NCBI RefSeq assembly: GCF_002377945.1
Contig: NZ_DFQV01000032.1
Location: 1-64,000, forward strand
From: Psychrobacter sp. UBA3480
Lineage (GTDB): Bacteria > Pseudomonadota > Gammaproteobacteria > Pseudomonadales > Moraxellaceae
Reading direction: 5' to 3'
Length of the DNA stretch: 64,000 bases
The notes beneath the pieces were generated by a model. The model ran no database searches. It had not been told where the DNA came from and worked only from the letters and a program-made list of their open reading frames with translations. The position numbers were made by a program, and so were the translations under genes. Below are positions 1-11,006 of the stretch, one piece after another. Position 1 is the stretch's first letter, and each line of letters starts with the position of its first letter.

Positions 1-164
1 AAAGGTTTCATGCCAGTGGCAGTTTTCATCCACCACGGCTTCATGTCGAATATTGCTGTACGGTCATCCGTATCACTGAATACCCAAAGCCAGCCTTTAA
101 TGCCGTAAGGCTTCTTAAGCTGACCAATTTTCATAAGGGCACTAGCGTTTGGAACAGATGACAT
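1..164 (-). CDS. rimM: 16S rRNA processing protein RimM (N-terminal part, runs off the window)
   Basis: Only the first 54 or so codons are present; the gene continues beyond the left edge. The start reads MSSVPNASALMKIGQLKKPY and goes on to GIKGWLWVFSDTDDRTAIF, the usual N-terminal beta-barrel opening of RimM (I-G-x-x-x-x-P-x-G-I-K-G-W). RimM is a 30S assembly factor that binds ribosomal protein S19 and acts in late maturation of the 30S head. It lies downstream of rpsP on the same strand, which is the standard rpsP-rimM-trmD-rplS order, so an operon is inferred. ATG at 164 is the only good start; the family call is firm despite the truncation. Confidence 0.9.
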   Translation of the reverse strand, partial: MSSVPNASALMKIGQLKKPYGIKGWLWVFSDTDDRTAIFDMKPWWMKTATGMKP

Positions 165-329
165 AGCAGCTAACCTAACAATGATTAAAACAGCAATTGC
201 AAAAACAATTGCGTCAAAAGCGATAAACAGTTAATGGCGCACCCTGGTCAGACCAGTTACGCTATGTATTCTAAAGTCTACTGAGTCATATCATAGTTGT
301 GCTACGAACGTCTCAGTAACAACCAAAAC

Positions 330-599
330 TTAAGCAGTTGCTTCAGTTTGAGCTGCAGACTTGTTGTAAGCTTTTGCTAATGAAGCAACGCGATCTGAAG
401 GTTGTGCACCTTTTGCGATCCACGCATTGTACGCTTCCATATTTAGGCGTACTGCTTCTTCAGACTCTTTAGCGAGTGGGTTAAAAAAGCCGATGTTTTC
501 AATATAGCGACCGTCACGCGCGCGGCGTTGATCAGCAACAACTACTTGATAAAATGGGCGTTTCTTGGCACCGCCCCGTGCTAAACGAATAACAACCAT
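330..599 (-). CDS. rpsP: 30S ribosomal protein S16
   Basis: An 89-residue protein opening [20 protein letters not shown], the signature of S16 (VxIRLxRxGxKKxPxYxxVVAD), followed by [14 protein letters not shown]. Length fits the family (about 80-90). S16 binds 16S rRNA and is needed for 30S assembly. It is the first gene of the rpsP-rimM unit; the 165-bp spacer to rimM is longer than in many relatives and holds nothing recognisable. A purine-rich stretch (GAAAGAGAG) precedes the ATG at 599 and can serve as ribosome binding site. Confidence 0.97.
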   Translation of the reverse strand: MVVIRLARGGAKKRPFYQVVVADQRRARDGRYIENIGFFNPLAKESEEAVRLNMEAYNAWIAKGAQPSDRVASLAKAYNKSAAQTEATA

Positions 600-1025
600 G
601 TGAATTCTCTCTTTCGCAGGTATACCAAAAAGGGCATAATTATATCACAGTCTTTATTTGTTGAAAACATAAACTGTGCATATTTAATTATTTATTAACA
701 ATAGCTTAAATGTCGACTTAAGTAAAATATAACTGATAATAATGGCTTATTTTTAAAGTTTTTCTTTAGATTCTATAGATTACTATCGCCTTCTCTAAAA
801 AATAGATGATTCCTAAATACATTTATCCTTAAGCTTAACTTTACATCTATTCCAATAACTATCTGGCTCGCTCGTCGATTGCATACTGTATCAGTACTAT
901 TTATTGATTATGCTATTCTATGATATACCGCTATAGATTGATGCACAGACTAGCCTTAAGGCAATCGTATTTAGAGAGCTACACGCTATATCACACTAAC
1001 TTTTCTTTTACTCTGTTGGACACAT
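600..1025. other. Intergenic region between divergent rpsP and envZ-like gene
   Basis: An AT-rich 426-bp spacer between two divergently transcribed genes. It must hold the rpsP promoter (minus) and the promoter of the kinase gene (plus). I see no open frame of note, no strong hairpin and no ompR-like gene, which is what one would expect directly before envZ. Confidence 0.5.
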
Positions 1026-2501
1026 ATGATCTCTCCAAACCCAAAGCCGCGTCGTAAAGGTTGGCTGCCACGCTCTTATTCCAATACTTGGCTAACGACC
1101 TTGATGGTTGCCTTTATCGTGCTTATCAGTGTGAGCTTATCAATTCTGTTCTTTTGGCGCAGTCTGTATCTGCCAGAGTTAAAAAACCATGCACGCTATT
1201 TAACGAGTGAGTTGCAGCTGATCAATAGCGTTAATAAAGACTGGCAAGGTCGTCCCGAAGTACGCCAATGGATTTACCAGCACTCTCATGTCGTCGTGGT
1301 AAACAATCCGAGCGACTTCCCAGAAGTCGCTGATAAGCCATTCGTGAGCTTTTTTACTGACGTACTACAACGTGAAATCGGTGCGCAGCTTGGTCGTCCT
1401 GTAGAGGTTTATTTTAAATTTAAGCCAACACCGCAGCTATGGGTACAAGATAGCCGTGATGACAGTTTTTGGGTGCGTGAGCCAGTCGTTTACTATTCAC
1501 AATATAGCCCGACGTTATTGGTGCTATTTTTGATCGGACTGCCTATCCTATCGCTATTAACGATTATTCTATTAGCGCGTCAATTAAATCGCCCCCTACG
1601 CTACTTACAGCGGGCAGCTACTAACTATATTAGGCTTGGTCATGCAACCACACTGCCAACGCAAAAAGGCCCCACAGAAATACGTCAAGTTAATATGGCG
1701 TTTAACCGACTGTTCACGACCTTAAATCAGGCGCAAAAAGAGCGAACAATCATGCTTGCCGGCATCTCACATGATTTGCGGACACCATTGACACGTATGC
1801 GCTTGACCGCAGAGATGCTACCAGATGACTTCTTTCGGGAAGGGCTGATTTACGATATTGAGGATATGGATGCCATTTTAGAGCAGTTCATCTCATTTAT
1901 GAAAGACGGTTCTGATGAGCCAGTCAGTTTGACCAATCTAGACACTATATTTAACGAAATCATGGTGCAGTTTGCACCCATGAAGTTTGTATATGAGTCA
2001 GAATGCGACAAGGTCGTTCCCGTACGTCCATTATCCATCAAGCGTCTGATTATCAACTTGGTCAATAATGCCAATCGTTATGGAAAGCCACCTATTTATT
2101 TATCGGCGACGGTTGTACCAACATTTATAGAAACTGTCGAAGACGAAGATACGGATGTGGTCAGCGAAAATGTGGTGAACAAAGAAGCTCAAGAACAGTT
2201 AGTGATTTGTGTACGAGATTGCGGTGATGGCGTCGCTGACGATCAATTAGAGCGGATTATGCAACCGTTTGAACGTGGAGAGACGGCACGGACTACTCAA
2301 GGTAGCGGACTAGGTCTTGCGATTGTTGATCGTATTGCACGATTACATCATGGTACCGTCGAAGCCATTAACCACCCTGAAGGTGGGCTACAAGTATGCG
2401 TACGCATTCCCCTACTCTCTAAAGTCGCTGGAGATACTACATTGGCGGCTGACGTAGAAAAGGTATCTGAGGTAGACAGTACGATGCCAAATTCAAAATA
2501 G
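1026..2501 (+). CDS. envZ: EnvZ-like osmosensor histidine kinase
   Basis: A 491-residue inner-membrane histidine kinase. Transmembrane segments are seen at about 22-44 and 162-184, enclosing a periplasmic domain of about 115 residues, then a HAMP linker (about 185-240), an H-box AGISHDLRTPLTRMRLTAEM with phospho-accepting His249, an N-box (LINLVNNANRYG) and G-boxes (DCGDGV, GSGLGLAIV). The H-box and the LSIKRLIINLVNNANRYG segment closely resemble EnvZ of enterics. EnvZ phosphorylates and dephosphorylates OmpR to control porins. No ompR lies next to it, so this copy is an orphan in the window. A 30-residue insertion between N- and G-box (TVEDEDTDVVSENVVNKEAQ) and an acidic C-terminal tail are extra. 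The ribosome binding site before ATG 1026 is weak (GGA). Confidence 0.8.
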   Translation: MISPNPKPRRKGWLPRSYSNTWLTTLMVAFIVLISVSLSILFFWRSLYLPELKNHARYLTSELQLINSVNKDWQGRPEVRQWIYQHSHVVVVNNPSDFPEVADKPFVSFFTDVLQREIGAQLGRPVEVYFKFKPTPQLWVQDSRDDSFWVREPVVYYSQYSPTLLVLFLIGLPILSLLTIILLARQLNRPLRYLQRAATNYIRLGHATTLPTQKGPTEIRQVNMAFNRLFTTLNQAQKERTIMLAGISHDLRTPLTRMRLTAEMLPDDFFREGLIYDIEDMDAILEQFISFMKDGSDEPVSLTNLDTIFNEIMVQFAPMKFVYESECDKVVPVRPLSIKRLIINLVNNANRYGKPPIYLSATVVPTFIETVEDEDTDVVSENVVNKEAQEQLVICVRDCGDGVADDQLERIMQPFERGETARTTQGSGLGLAIVDRIARLHHGTVEAINHPEGGLQVCVRIPLLSKVAGDTTLAADVEKVSEVDSTMPNSK

Positions 2502-2539
2502 CAATGAGACTTTAATCTGAATAAGCAAAGAGGTCAACG

Positions 2540-2719
2540 CTAGTCTTTGCTACCAATAGCCGGCGGAATATACTCAGCACTGTTAGTAAAAGCTAGTGGC
2601 TGGGTAATTTCAGCCTGAGCTGCTTGTAGTGTTTGGGTCGTTGATGGCTGTTTTAAGAATAAATAATAGCCTAGCGTAATGGCATTCAACACTACCAAGC
2701 CACCAAATAAATATGGCAT
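2540..2719 (-). CDS. Small single-pass membrane protein of unknown function
   Basis: A 59-residue protein starting MPYLFGGLVVLNAITLGYYL, one transmembrane helix near the N-terminus followed by a Thr/Gln/Ala-rich tail. The frame is open to a GTG 57 bp upstream, but the ATG at 2719 is preceded by a perfect AGGAGG at a 7-nt distance, so this start is preferred. It is convergent with the envZ-like gene (38 bp between stops) and sits downstream of bfmS on the same strand. No function is recognised. An inverted repeat at 2524-2551 spans its stop codon and may act as a weak terminator. Confidence 0.6.
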   Translation of the reverse strand: MPYLFGGLVVLNAITLGYYLFLKQPSTTQTLQAAQAEITQPLAFTNSAEYIPPAIGSKD

Positions 2720-2847
2720 CCTATGCCCTCCTATGACATTGTCCAACTGTCTTAAAAATAGCGACGAGCGCGTCACCTAGCTATAAATCTGTATCCTGTT
2801 ATACCATTAAAATGGCGCTGATTGTCTTTAGTATCATGACTAATAAT

Positions 2848-2925
2848 TATGGCCTAGCCTGATAATTTAGTCTGATGATTTAGTCTGATAGCTTGCTCTT
2901 ATAGCTTAGCCCTATAACTTGGTCT
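2848..2925. repeat. Degenerate 13-bp tandem repeat, six units
   Basis: Six consecutive 13-nt units run 2848-2860, 2861-2873, 2874-2886, 2887-2899, 2900-2912 and 2913-2925, for example GATAATTTAGTCT, GATGATTTAGTCT and GATAGCTTGCTCT. The last unit overlaps the stop codon of bfmS (TAG, complement of 2924-2926). Confidence 0.75.
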
Positions 2926-4621
2926 AATCTGACAACTTAGTATCGAAGTCGCGCTCGCTTTTCTCCTGCGTCAATTCATCAGCAGCAAGAATTTGCGTCA
3001 ATGGTTTAATAGGCCACGTCATCACGAACCTTGCACCGCCTAACTCACGACTCTCATCTACCTTCATACTACCATTAAACCAAAAGGCAATACGCGATAC
3101 AATAGACAAGCCTAGGCCATAGCCACCTGACGCGCGTGTACGGCTGTCATCTAAGCGTGAGAATGGAATGAATACTTTTTCGCGATCTGCTTCAGGAATA
3201 CCATGTCCATCATCTTCGACACTAACGAAGGCATTGCCTTTTTTGACACCTGCACTAATGATAATGGTTGTTTCTGCATAGCGTAATGCATTACCTGCAA
3301 GATTTTGAATCACACGGTGTAAGTAGCGTCTATCTGCCACTGCTGTTACTTTTGCATTTGGTAAACTGGTTACTATTTTGATAGGTTTACCTAGCGCATT
3401 GGTTTCGCGCTCGATCTGCTCTAACAGCTCTCTTAAGTTTACTGGTTCTAAATCTAACTTTGGTGACCCTTCCTCAAGCTTAGCATAGGTCAAAATTTCA
3501 TCAATCAAACCATTAAGCGATTCAATATCTTCATCAATATAGTCACGCTGCATAAAACGTGAGTCTTCGTCATCTGTATCAGCAAGCATATCTACGGCAA
3601 ATCGAATACGAGCCACTGGCGTACGAAGCTCATGTGAGACCGCTCGGGTAAGCTCGCGCTGTGATTCAATCAAACGCTTAATATGCGAGGTCATGGCATT
3701 AAAAGTCGCTGACAAACGCGCTATTTCATCTTGACCAATAACCTGTACTTGAATATCAAGGTTACCTTGACTGACCTCATTGACACCTACCTGAATCAAT
3801 TGTAGCTTACGTTCAAGCGGGAAGATGAGCGCATATACACCTAAGCTAATTAGGAACATGCTAATAAGAATCATACTAATAATTAAGTTAAGTGGGAACC
3901 AGTTAAATAAAGGTATAGGCCCAATCAAAATTGCCATATCATTGATTTCGGATGGTACCACTACCCTAATCGCAGAGTTACTCGTACTACTGTTAGTATC
4001 TTGTAGTGATATGACGACTTCGTCACGGCGCAGACGAGCCATCTGATCTGAATCTAACTCAAGCGTATTGACTGCTTTGAATGCTAAAGGAAAAGAAAAC
4101 TTCTTCTCCAATTCAGCCAAACGTGCGCGCTTGTCCGATAGTGTCATGTGATAAGACAAATCATCTAACAAAAAGACCGCGATTGCCCGCACTTGCTGTT
4201 CGGTAACTTGAGAGATTCTCGCTGTTAACACACTCTTGTTGTCCGGTAAGCGATAATAAACATCTGCATATACAGGCTGGTTAAAATAACGTACAACGGT
4301 ATTATCATTTTTAAAACGGCGTAGCTCACTGGCACTAAAGTCTACTTCGTCAATAGACAAGACTTTAAAAGTAGTACCAAATAAACTACTCGCATCTGAT
4401 AGCCAATATTCACGCTCTTCCTCGCTATTTTGGTGAGCAATTCCTTCACTCACCAAATGGAACGCCCCCATTGCCATATTTTCACGATAGGACTGCACAC
4501 GCTCCTTATTGATGGTATCCATCAATAACTGCGCAAAGAGTGCCACACACAAGCAGACTATAAGTAGCCCAGCATAGATACGAACAAAAATACTGTGTTT
4601 TAAAGAAGAGACTAATGACAT
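2924..4621 (-). CDS. bfmS: Sensor histidine kinase BfmS
   Basis: About 565 residues. An N-terminal transmembrane helix (about 10-33), a long periplasmic sensor domain, a second transmembrane helix (about 242-268), HAMP, an H-box SQRELTRAVSHELRTPVARI with the phospho-accepting His near residue 330, an N-box (IQNLAGNALRYA) and G-boxes (DDGHGIPEADR, GYGLGLSIV). The neighbouring regulator closely matches BfmR, so this is called BfmS, the kinase/phosphatase partner controlling envelope, capsule and stress responses in Acinetobacter. The frame reaches a TTG at 4636, but the ATG at 4621 is a more usual start; neither has a clear ribosome binding site. It is 329 bp downstream of bfmR with a strong terminator between, so it is probably not simply co-transcribed. 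Confidence 0.78.
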   Translation of the reverse strand: MSLVSSLKHSIFVRIYAGLLIVCLCVALFAQLLMDTINKERVQSYRENMAMGAFHLVSEGIAHQNSEEEREYWLSDASSLFGTTFKVLSIDEVDFSASELRRFKNDNTVVRYFNQPVYADVYYRLPDNKSVLTARISQVTEQQVRAIAVFLLDDLSYHMTLSDKRARLAELEKKFSFPLAFKAVNTLELDSDQMARLRRDEVVISLQDTNSSTSNSAIRVVVPSEINDMAILIGPIPLFNWFPLNLIISMILISMFLISLGVYALIFPLERKLQLIQVGVNEVSQGNLDIQVQVIGQDEIARLSATFNAMTSHIKRLIESQRELTRAVSHELRTPVARIRFAVDMLADTDDEDSRFMQRDYIDEDIESLNGLIDEILTYAKLEEGSPKLDLEPVNLRELLEQIERETNALGKPIKIVTSLPNAKVTAVADRRYLHRVIQNLAGNALRYAETTIIISAGVKKGNAFVSVEDDGHGIPEADREKVFIPFSRLDDSRTRASGGYGLGLSIVSRIAFWFNGSMKVDESRELGGARFVMTWPIKPLTQILAADELTQEKSERDFDTKLSD

Positions 4622-4878
4622 ACGTGCCGTGACCAACTTAATAAATAGAGATTGCTAATATCATCAAACATATAGGTAGTGCTATGTGTTTGACGATATC
4701 GAACATGATCGAATAGGGGTAGACTTTAACTTTGACTTTTAATTACCGCATTTTAATTCATATGCAGCAATCATCCAAAGACTTATATGTATGACATATA
4801 TTTAGTCAGCGTCTATAATAATGGGTTAATTAAACCACATAACACTGCATTTAAGTTTAAAAATTAAAATTTAGCCAC

Positions 4879-4907
4879 AAAAAAACCAGCATCGTTGCTG
4901 GTTTTTT
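4879..4907. terminator. Bidirectional-looking terminator between bfmR and bfmS
   Basis: ACCAGCA - TCGT - TGCTGGT stem-loop flanked by an A-run on the left and a T-run on the right, so it has the form of an intrinsic terminator on both strands. It stands 44 bp past the bfmR stop. The rest of the bfmR-bfmS gap (4622-4950) shows only AT-rich sequence that may carry a separate bfmS promoter. Confidence 0.8.
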
Positions 4908-4950
4908 CGAATAGTGATTAATAATTAATCAACCTATAGAAGCAACAATA

Positions 4951-5667
4951 TTAGTTGCCTTCTTTTACGAATAGATAGCCTTTACTACGTACGGTCTTAA
5001 TACGCTTTGGATTTTCTGGATCATCACCGATTTTTGGACGAATACGTGAGATACGTACGTCAATTGAACGATCTTGACCATCATACTCAATACCGCGTAG
5101 ACGCTCAAAGATATCTTCACGAGATAGAATACGACCTGCGTTAGAAGCAAGCAACCATAGTAAATCATATTCAGCACTGGTGAAATCAACCAACTCATCA
5201 CCTAGGTTAACTGAACGGCCACCGTTATCAATGACTAACTCGCCAAACTCTAGACGTTGCGGCACATCTTCTGATGGTGCATTTTCTGAGCGGCGCAGTA
5301 GCGCACGAATACGGGCAAGCAATACACGTGGCTGAGCAGGCTTGGCAACATAATCGTCAGCACCCATCTCAAGACCCAATACCTGATCCATGTCTTCAGT
5401 ACGTGCAGTCAACATCAAAATTGGATTTTGATAATGCGGGCGTACTTCACGGCATACGGTCAAACCATCGCTACCAGGTAGCATAACATCAAGTACAACC
5501 ATATCTGGCTGCTCATTGACGATACGGCGAATAGCACGATTACCATCAGTTTCAATTGCCACTTCTAAACCATTTTTGACCAAGTAATCTTGAGTCAGCA
5601 TGGCCAGACGCTCATCATCTTCAACAATCAAGATTCGGGGGGTGTTGTCTTCTTCATTCGTTGTCAT
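4951..5667 (-). CDS. bfmR: Response regulator BfmR (OmpR/PhoB family)
   Basis: A 238-residue OmpR-family regulator: receiver domain with acidic pair D17/D18, phospho-acceptor D60 (VVLDVMLPG) and K109 (YVAKP), then a winged-helix DNA-binding domain (about 135-235) ending TVRSKGYLFVKEGN. The residues EMGADDYVAKPAQPRVLLAR and the effector half are nearly as I recall Acinetobacter BfmR, a regulator of envelope, capsule, biofilm and antibiotic tolerance genes. An open frame extends 64 codons upstream, but ATG 5667 has AGAGGA at good distance and starts at the family's usual place. The partner kinase is downstream behind a terminator. Confidence 0.85.
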   Translation of the reverse strand: MTTNEEDNTPRILIVEDDERLAMLTQDYLVKNGLEVAIETDGNRAIRRIVNEQPDMVVLDVMLPGSDGLTVCREVRPHYQNPILMLTARTEDMDQVLGLEMGADDYVAKPAQPRVLLARIRALLRRSENAPSEDVPQRLEFGELVIDNGGRSVNLGDELVDFTSAEYDLLWLLASNAGRILSREDIFERLRGIEYDGQDRSIDVRISRIRPKIGDDPENPKRIKTVRSKGYLFVKEGN

Positions 5668-6267
5668 TGTTATATCCTCTAATACATCTAATTTAAAAGC
5701 AGTAAAAGTAAGAGCGGTAAAATTAATAGCACCATATAGTGGCACAATTGATGTTCGTATAGCTGTTACAAACTTGGTAGCACAGTATACTATTAAATTA
5801 TCAGCTTCCTGTACTATAGCTGATAGTCGGTAACAAAACCTATAAACTACCCCTATCAAAACTTTAGTTTGCGTCCAGAAATTACACCAATTACTTCGTT
5901 AGTACATCGCAATTTGTATTATCTATCGTTTGCTAATTACCCAAACCATCGAGCCAACGTTATCGCGTACAGTTACTGCTCGTTACTTATAATACGTTAT
6001 GTCTAATATAACCATATATTACCGTTGTCGCCAGTGTCTTTTTAAGAAAATTCCAATGGAGGATGATTCATTGATAATAAAAGATTTTTCTTGAGAATAG
6101 ATTGGACTGCCACAAATAATAGACAAATGATAACCACGTCTATTTACTGCAGAACAGTTAATTTCATAATGAATAGACATAAAAAAACAGCCCATATAAT
6201 GGACTGTCTTTTTATCATTACTTCTAGCGATAACTCTAAATGATTAGCTATAGCTATCAGTAATAAA
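5668..6267. other. Intergenic region upstream of bfmR and downstream of atpC
   Basis: 600 bp without a supported gene. The part nearest 5667 must carry the bfmR promoter. The right end holds the ATP operon terminator (separate entry). Nothing else recognised. Confidence 0.5.
6181..6212 (-). terminator. Terminator of the ATP synthase operon
   Basis: Hairpin ACAGCCCA - TATAA - TGGACTGT flanked by A7 and T-rich sequence. The single mismatch on the plus strand becomes a G-U pair on the minus transcript, which fits termination after atpC, whose stop lies 55 bp upstream. Confidence 0.8.
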
Positions 6268-6684
6268 TTACGCGCGGTTTTTGTACTTACGAATAGTCTG
6301 TAATTGTCCTACTGACTCTGCAAGTGAGGCCAAAGCCGCATTGGTTTGTAGCGTATCAGACTGGTTAACTAGCATTTGCTCAGCTTTTTTACGTGCTTCG
6401 ACGATTTTGCTTTCGTCAAGATTGTGTGCACGCATAGCTGTATCAGCCAATACCGTAACCATCTTAGGCTGTACTTCTAGTACACCACCTGAGACGTAAA
6501 TTACTTCTTCTTCACCGTTTGGTGTTTGCACTCGCATTGCACCTGGCTTTAGCAAAGTAATAAGCGGTGTGTGACCTGGCAATACACCAATCTCGCCTTC
6601 GGTACCAGTAGCTATTAACATGCTAATTTCGCCTGAATACAACTCTTCACGAGCACTTACGACGCGACATTGTAACGTTGCCAT
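6268..6684 (-). CDS. atpC: ATP synthase F1 epsilon subunit
   Basis: 138 residues opening MATLQCRVVSAREELYSGEI, with the epsilon beta-sandwich motifs (GEIGVLPGHTPLITLLKPG) and a C-terminal helical hairpin (about 88-138) that in this family can inhibit ATP hydrolysis. Part of the central stalk of F1 with gamma. Length is normal. Last gene of the atp operon, 114 bp after atpD, followed by a terminator. Confidence 0.96.
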   Translation of the reverse strand: MATLQCRVVSAREELYSGEISMLIATGTEGEIGVLPGHTPLITLLKPGAMRVQTPNGEEEVIYVSGGVLEVQPKMVTVLADTAMRAHNLDESKIVEARKKAEQMLVNQSDTLQTNAALASLAESVGQLQTIRKYKNRA

Positions 6685-6798
6685 ACTTAATTCCTTACCA
6701 TCAAAGCGCGATCAAAAAACAGTAAAACTGCGATGCGTTACTGAAGAGTAGATACAAGGTTTATATTATATCTACTCGTTAGCTTATGCTTATACAAC

Positions 6799-8250
<1,452 letters not shown>

Positions 8251-8270
8251 CTATATATAGGTGTAGTCAA

Positions 8271-9152
8271 TTATGAAACAGCAGCAGCACCGCCAACGAT
8301 TTCCGAGATTTCTCGGGTAATCGCCGCTTGACGCAGCTTGTTATAAACCAACTGTAAATCGTTAATAAGGTCACCAGCATTATCTGTTGCTGCTTTCATC
8401 GCAACCATACGTGAAGACTGCTCAGAGGCAATGTTTTCCATTACCGCTTGATAAACAATCGACTCAATATAGCGACCAAGCAATTCATCAATTAACGTCT
8501 TGATGTCAGGCTCGTAGATATAATCCCAGCTAAGTTCTGTCTGTAGACCACTGTCTTCATCATCAAATGACTGCTCTGGTAGAGGAACCAACTGATTGAC
8601 TGTTGGTTTCTGAGTCATCGCATTGATGAATCGGTTATAGACCACATAGATACGGTCAATATTGCCGTTACTATAGTCTTCAAGCATAGCTTGAACCGGT
8701 GCATTTAATTGTTCAAACGTTGGTTTATCGCCATAATCGGTCACAGCCGATGTAACTTTACCACCAAAGTTTTTAAAGAAACTCACACCTTTGGCACCGA
8801 TGACTGCAAACTCAGCTTGTACAGACTGATCTTGATAATCTTGGATACTTTTAGTTAGGGCTTTGAATAAGTTAATATTCAAACCACCCGCTAGGCCACG
8901 GTCAGAGGTAATGACAATATAGCCAACCTTATTGACTGGACGCGATACCATATACGGATGTTTGTAGTCTGATGAGGCATGCACCAAATGTGAAATAACC
9001 CGGCGCATACTATCAGCATACGGGCGACCCACTTCCATGCGCTCTTGCGCACGGCGCATTTTACTTGCCGCTACCATTTGCATAGCACGAGTAATTTTCT
9101 GGGTGCTTTTAATACTGGTGACTTTGGCACGTATCTCTTTTAAGCTTGCCAT
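8271..9152 (-). CDS. atpG: ATP synthase F1 gamma subunit
   Basis: 293 residues, the rotating central shaft. N-terminal coiled coil starts [20 protein letters not shown] and the C-terminal helix carries the family signature ending [15 protein letters not shown]. The middle Rossmann-like part includes the [17 protein letters not shown] motif. Length fits. It lies 38 bp before atpD and 216 bp after atpA; that upstream gap is unusually wide and contains a hairpin (separate entry). Confidence 0.97.
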   Translation of the reverse strand: MASLKEIRAKVTSIKSTQKITRAMQMVAASKMRRAQERMEVGRPYADSMRRVISHLVHASSDYKHPYMVSRPVNKVGYIVITSDRGLAGGLNINLFKALTKSIQDYQDQSVQAEFAVIGAKGVSFFKNFGGKVTSAVTDYGDKPTFEQLNAPVQAMLEDYSNGNIDRIYVVYNRFINAMTQKPTVNQLVPLPEQSFDDEDSGLQTELSWDYIYEPDIKTLIDELLGRYIESIVYQAVMENIASEQSSRMVAMKAATDNAGDLINDLQLVYNKLRQAAITREISEIVGGAAAVS

Positions 9153-9284
9153 AATGATTCCAATATAAGAGGGTTAAAAAGCATTGGCGCATGCGACAAT
9201 CGTTTGATATACAACATCAATCCTACAGAATAACATTTTATATCTTGTGGCATTACGCGATCTAATACCGATAATGGTTAAAAC

Positions 9285-9319
9285 AGTGGCGCAAATATCT
9301 GGTCAGACAACGCGCCACT
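9285..9319 (-). other. Intercistronic hairpin between atpA and atpG
   Basis: AGTGGCGC (9285-9292) and GCGCCACT (9312-9319) form a perfect 8-bp GC-rich stem with a 19-nt loop, inside the ATP operon. There is only a weak T-run (GTTTT) on the minus transcript, so RNA processing or stability control is as likely as attenuation. Confidence 0.5.
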
Positions 9320-9368
9320 TTATCAGCTCTAAGCTACAGTTATAACCAATTCGGCTTAACCCGTTAAA

Positions 9369-10913
9369 TTAATAACTGTGATTTTGTTTAAAGGTCTCTA
9401 GAGATGACTTTAAACGACCTGCGATATCATCATTGTAGTTCGCAGTGTCATCAATCTCACGCATCAATTCACTTTGCTCATCATGCATATAACGTAGGTA
9501 CGCTTCTTCGAAAGAACCAATCTTTTCGACAGGTACGTCAGCTAAGAAGCCTTCGTTTGAAGCATAGATAACGGCTGCTTGCTCAGAGATTGACATCGGC
9601 TGATACTGCTTCTGCTTCATCAATTCAGTCACACGCTCACCATGATCAAGCTGCTCGCGAGTTGCGTCATCAAGATCTGATGCGAACTGAGCGAATGCTG
9701 CTAGTTCACGATACTGAGCTAGAGCGGTACGAATACCACCAGATAGCTTTTTGATGATCTTAGTCTGAGCGGCACCACCAACACGAGATACCGAGATACC
9801 AGCGTTTACTGCTGGACGGATACCTGAGGCGAATAAACTAGACTCTAGGAAGATCTGACCATCAGTGATCGAAATCACGTTGGTTGGTACGAATGCAGAT
9901 ACATCACCAGCTTGTGTTTCAATGATTGGTAGAGCGGTTAAAGAACCAGTTTTACCTTTCACTTCACCGTTAGTGAACTTTTCTACGTAATCAGCATTTA
10001 CACGTGATGCACGCTCAAGTAGGCGTGAATGTAAATAGAATACGTCACCAGGATAAGCTTCACGACCTGGCGGACGACGTAATAGTAGTGAAATCTGACG
10101 ATAAGCAACTGCTTGCTTTGATAAGTCATCAAATACAATCAGTGCGTCTTCGCCGCGGTCACGGAAGTATTCGCCCATCGTACAACCTGAGTACGGTGCG
10201 ATATACTGAAGTGCTGCAGGCTCTGATGCTGAAGCAACCACAACAGTGGTATATTCTAGTGCGCCAGTTTGCTCAAGCTTACGTACTACGTTAGCGATAG
10301 TCGAACGTTTCTGTCCGATAGCCACGTATACACATTTAATGCCTGACGCTTTCTGTGCGATGATCGCATCGATAGCCATCGCTGTTTTACCAGTCTGACG
10401 GTCACCAATGATAAGCTCACGCTGACCACGACCGATTGGAATCATGGTATCAACGGCTTTATAACCAGTCATTACTGGTTGATCTACTGATTGACGGTCG
10501 ATAACGCCTGGAGCGATCTTTTCGACTTTATCAGTCATCTTGGCATCGATAGGACCTTTGCCATCAATAGGATTACCCAAAGCATCAACAACACGGCCTA
10601 ACAGCTCAGGACCTACTGGTACTTCAAGAATACGACCAGTACAATAGGCTTTTTGACCTTCTTGCAGCTTTAGGTAATCACCAAGTACTACCGCGCCAAC
10701 AGAATCACGCTCTAAGTTTAGAGCCATTCCGTAGATTTCGCCTTCAAACTCAATCATTTCGCCGTACATGGCATCTTCAAGACCATGAATCTGCACGATA
10801 CCGTCAGATACTTTGACAATCGTGCCTTCATTCTTTGCAGTTGCACCCGCATCAAGGTCTTGAATACGCTGCTTAATCAGGTTACTGATTTCCGCTGGAT
10901 TCAATTGTTGCAT
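9369..10913 (-). CDS. atpA: ATP synthase F1 alpha subunit
   Basis: 514 residues, non-catalytic nucleotide-binding subunit of F1. Starts [20 protein letters not shown], with Walker [10 protein letters not shown], the signature [17 protein letters not shown] and the usual C-terminal helical domain. Standard length. Follows atpH by 93 bp. Ribosome binding site AAAGGAAACAAGGCA is before ATG 10913. Confidence 0.98.
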   Translation of the reverse strand: MQQLNPAEISNLIKQRIQDLDAGATAKNEGTIVKVSDGIVQIHGLEDAMYGEMIEFEGEIYGMALNLERDSVGAVVLGDYLKLQEGQKAYCTGRILEVPVGPELLGRVVDALGNPIDGKGPIDAKMTDKVEKIAPGVIDRQSVDQPVMTGYKAVDTMIPIGRGQRELIIGDRQTGKTAMAIDAIIAQKASGIKCVYVAIGQKRSTIANVVRKLEQTGALEYTTVVVASASEPAALQYIAPYSGCTMGEYFRDRGEDALIVFDDLSKQAVAYRQISLLLRRPPGREAYPGDVFYLHSRLLERASRVNADYVEKFTNGEVKGKTGSLTALPIIETQAGDVSAFVPTNVISITDGQIFLESSLFASGIRPAVNAGISVSRVGGAAQTKIIKKLSGGIRTALAQYRELAAFAQFASDLDDATREQLDHGERVTELMKQKQYQPMSISEQAAVIYASNEGFLADVPVEKIGSFEEAYLRYMHDEQSELMREIDDTANYNDDIAGRLKSSLETFKQNHSY

Positions 10914-11006
10914 TGCCTTGTTTCCTTTAATTTATGATAACCCGCCCACTGACTTAATTGCTCTTATAATCATACAGCCAATATTTGACTATATTGATGA
11001 TTGGCA

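Noticed and set aside
5668..5859. 64-residue N-terminal extension of BfmR
   Set aside because: The family starts at the residues encoded from 5667, which has its own good ribosome binding site.
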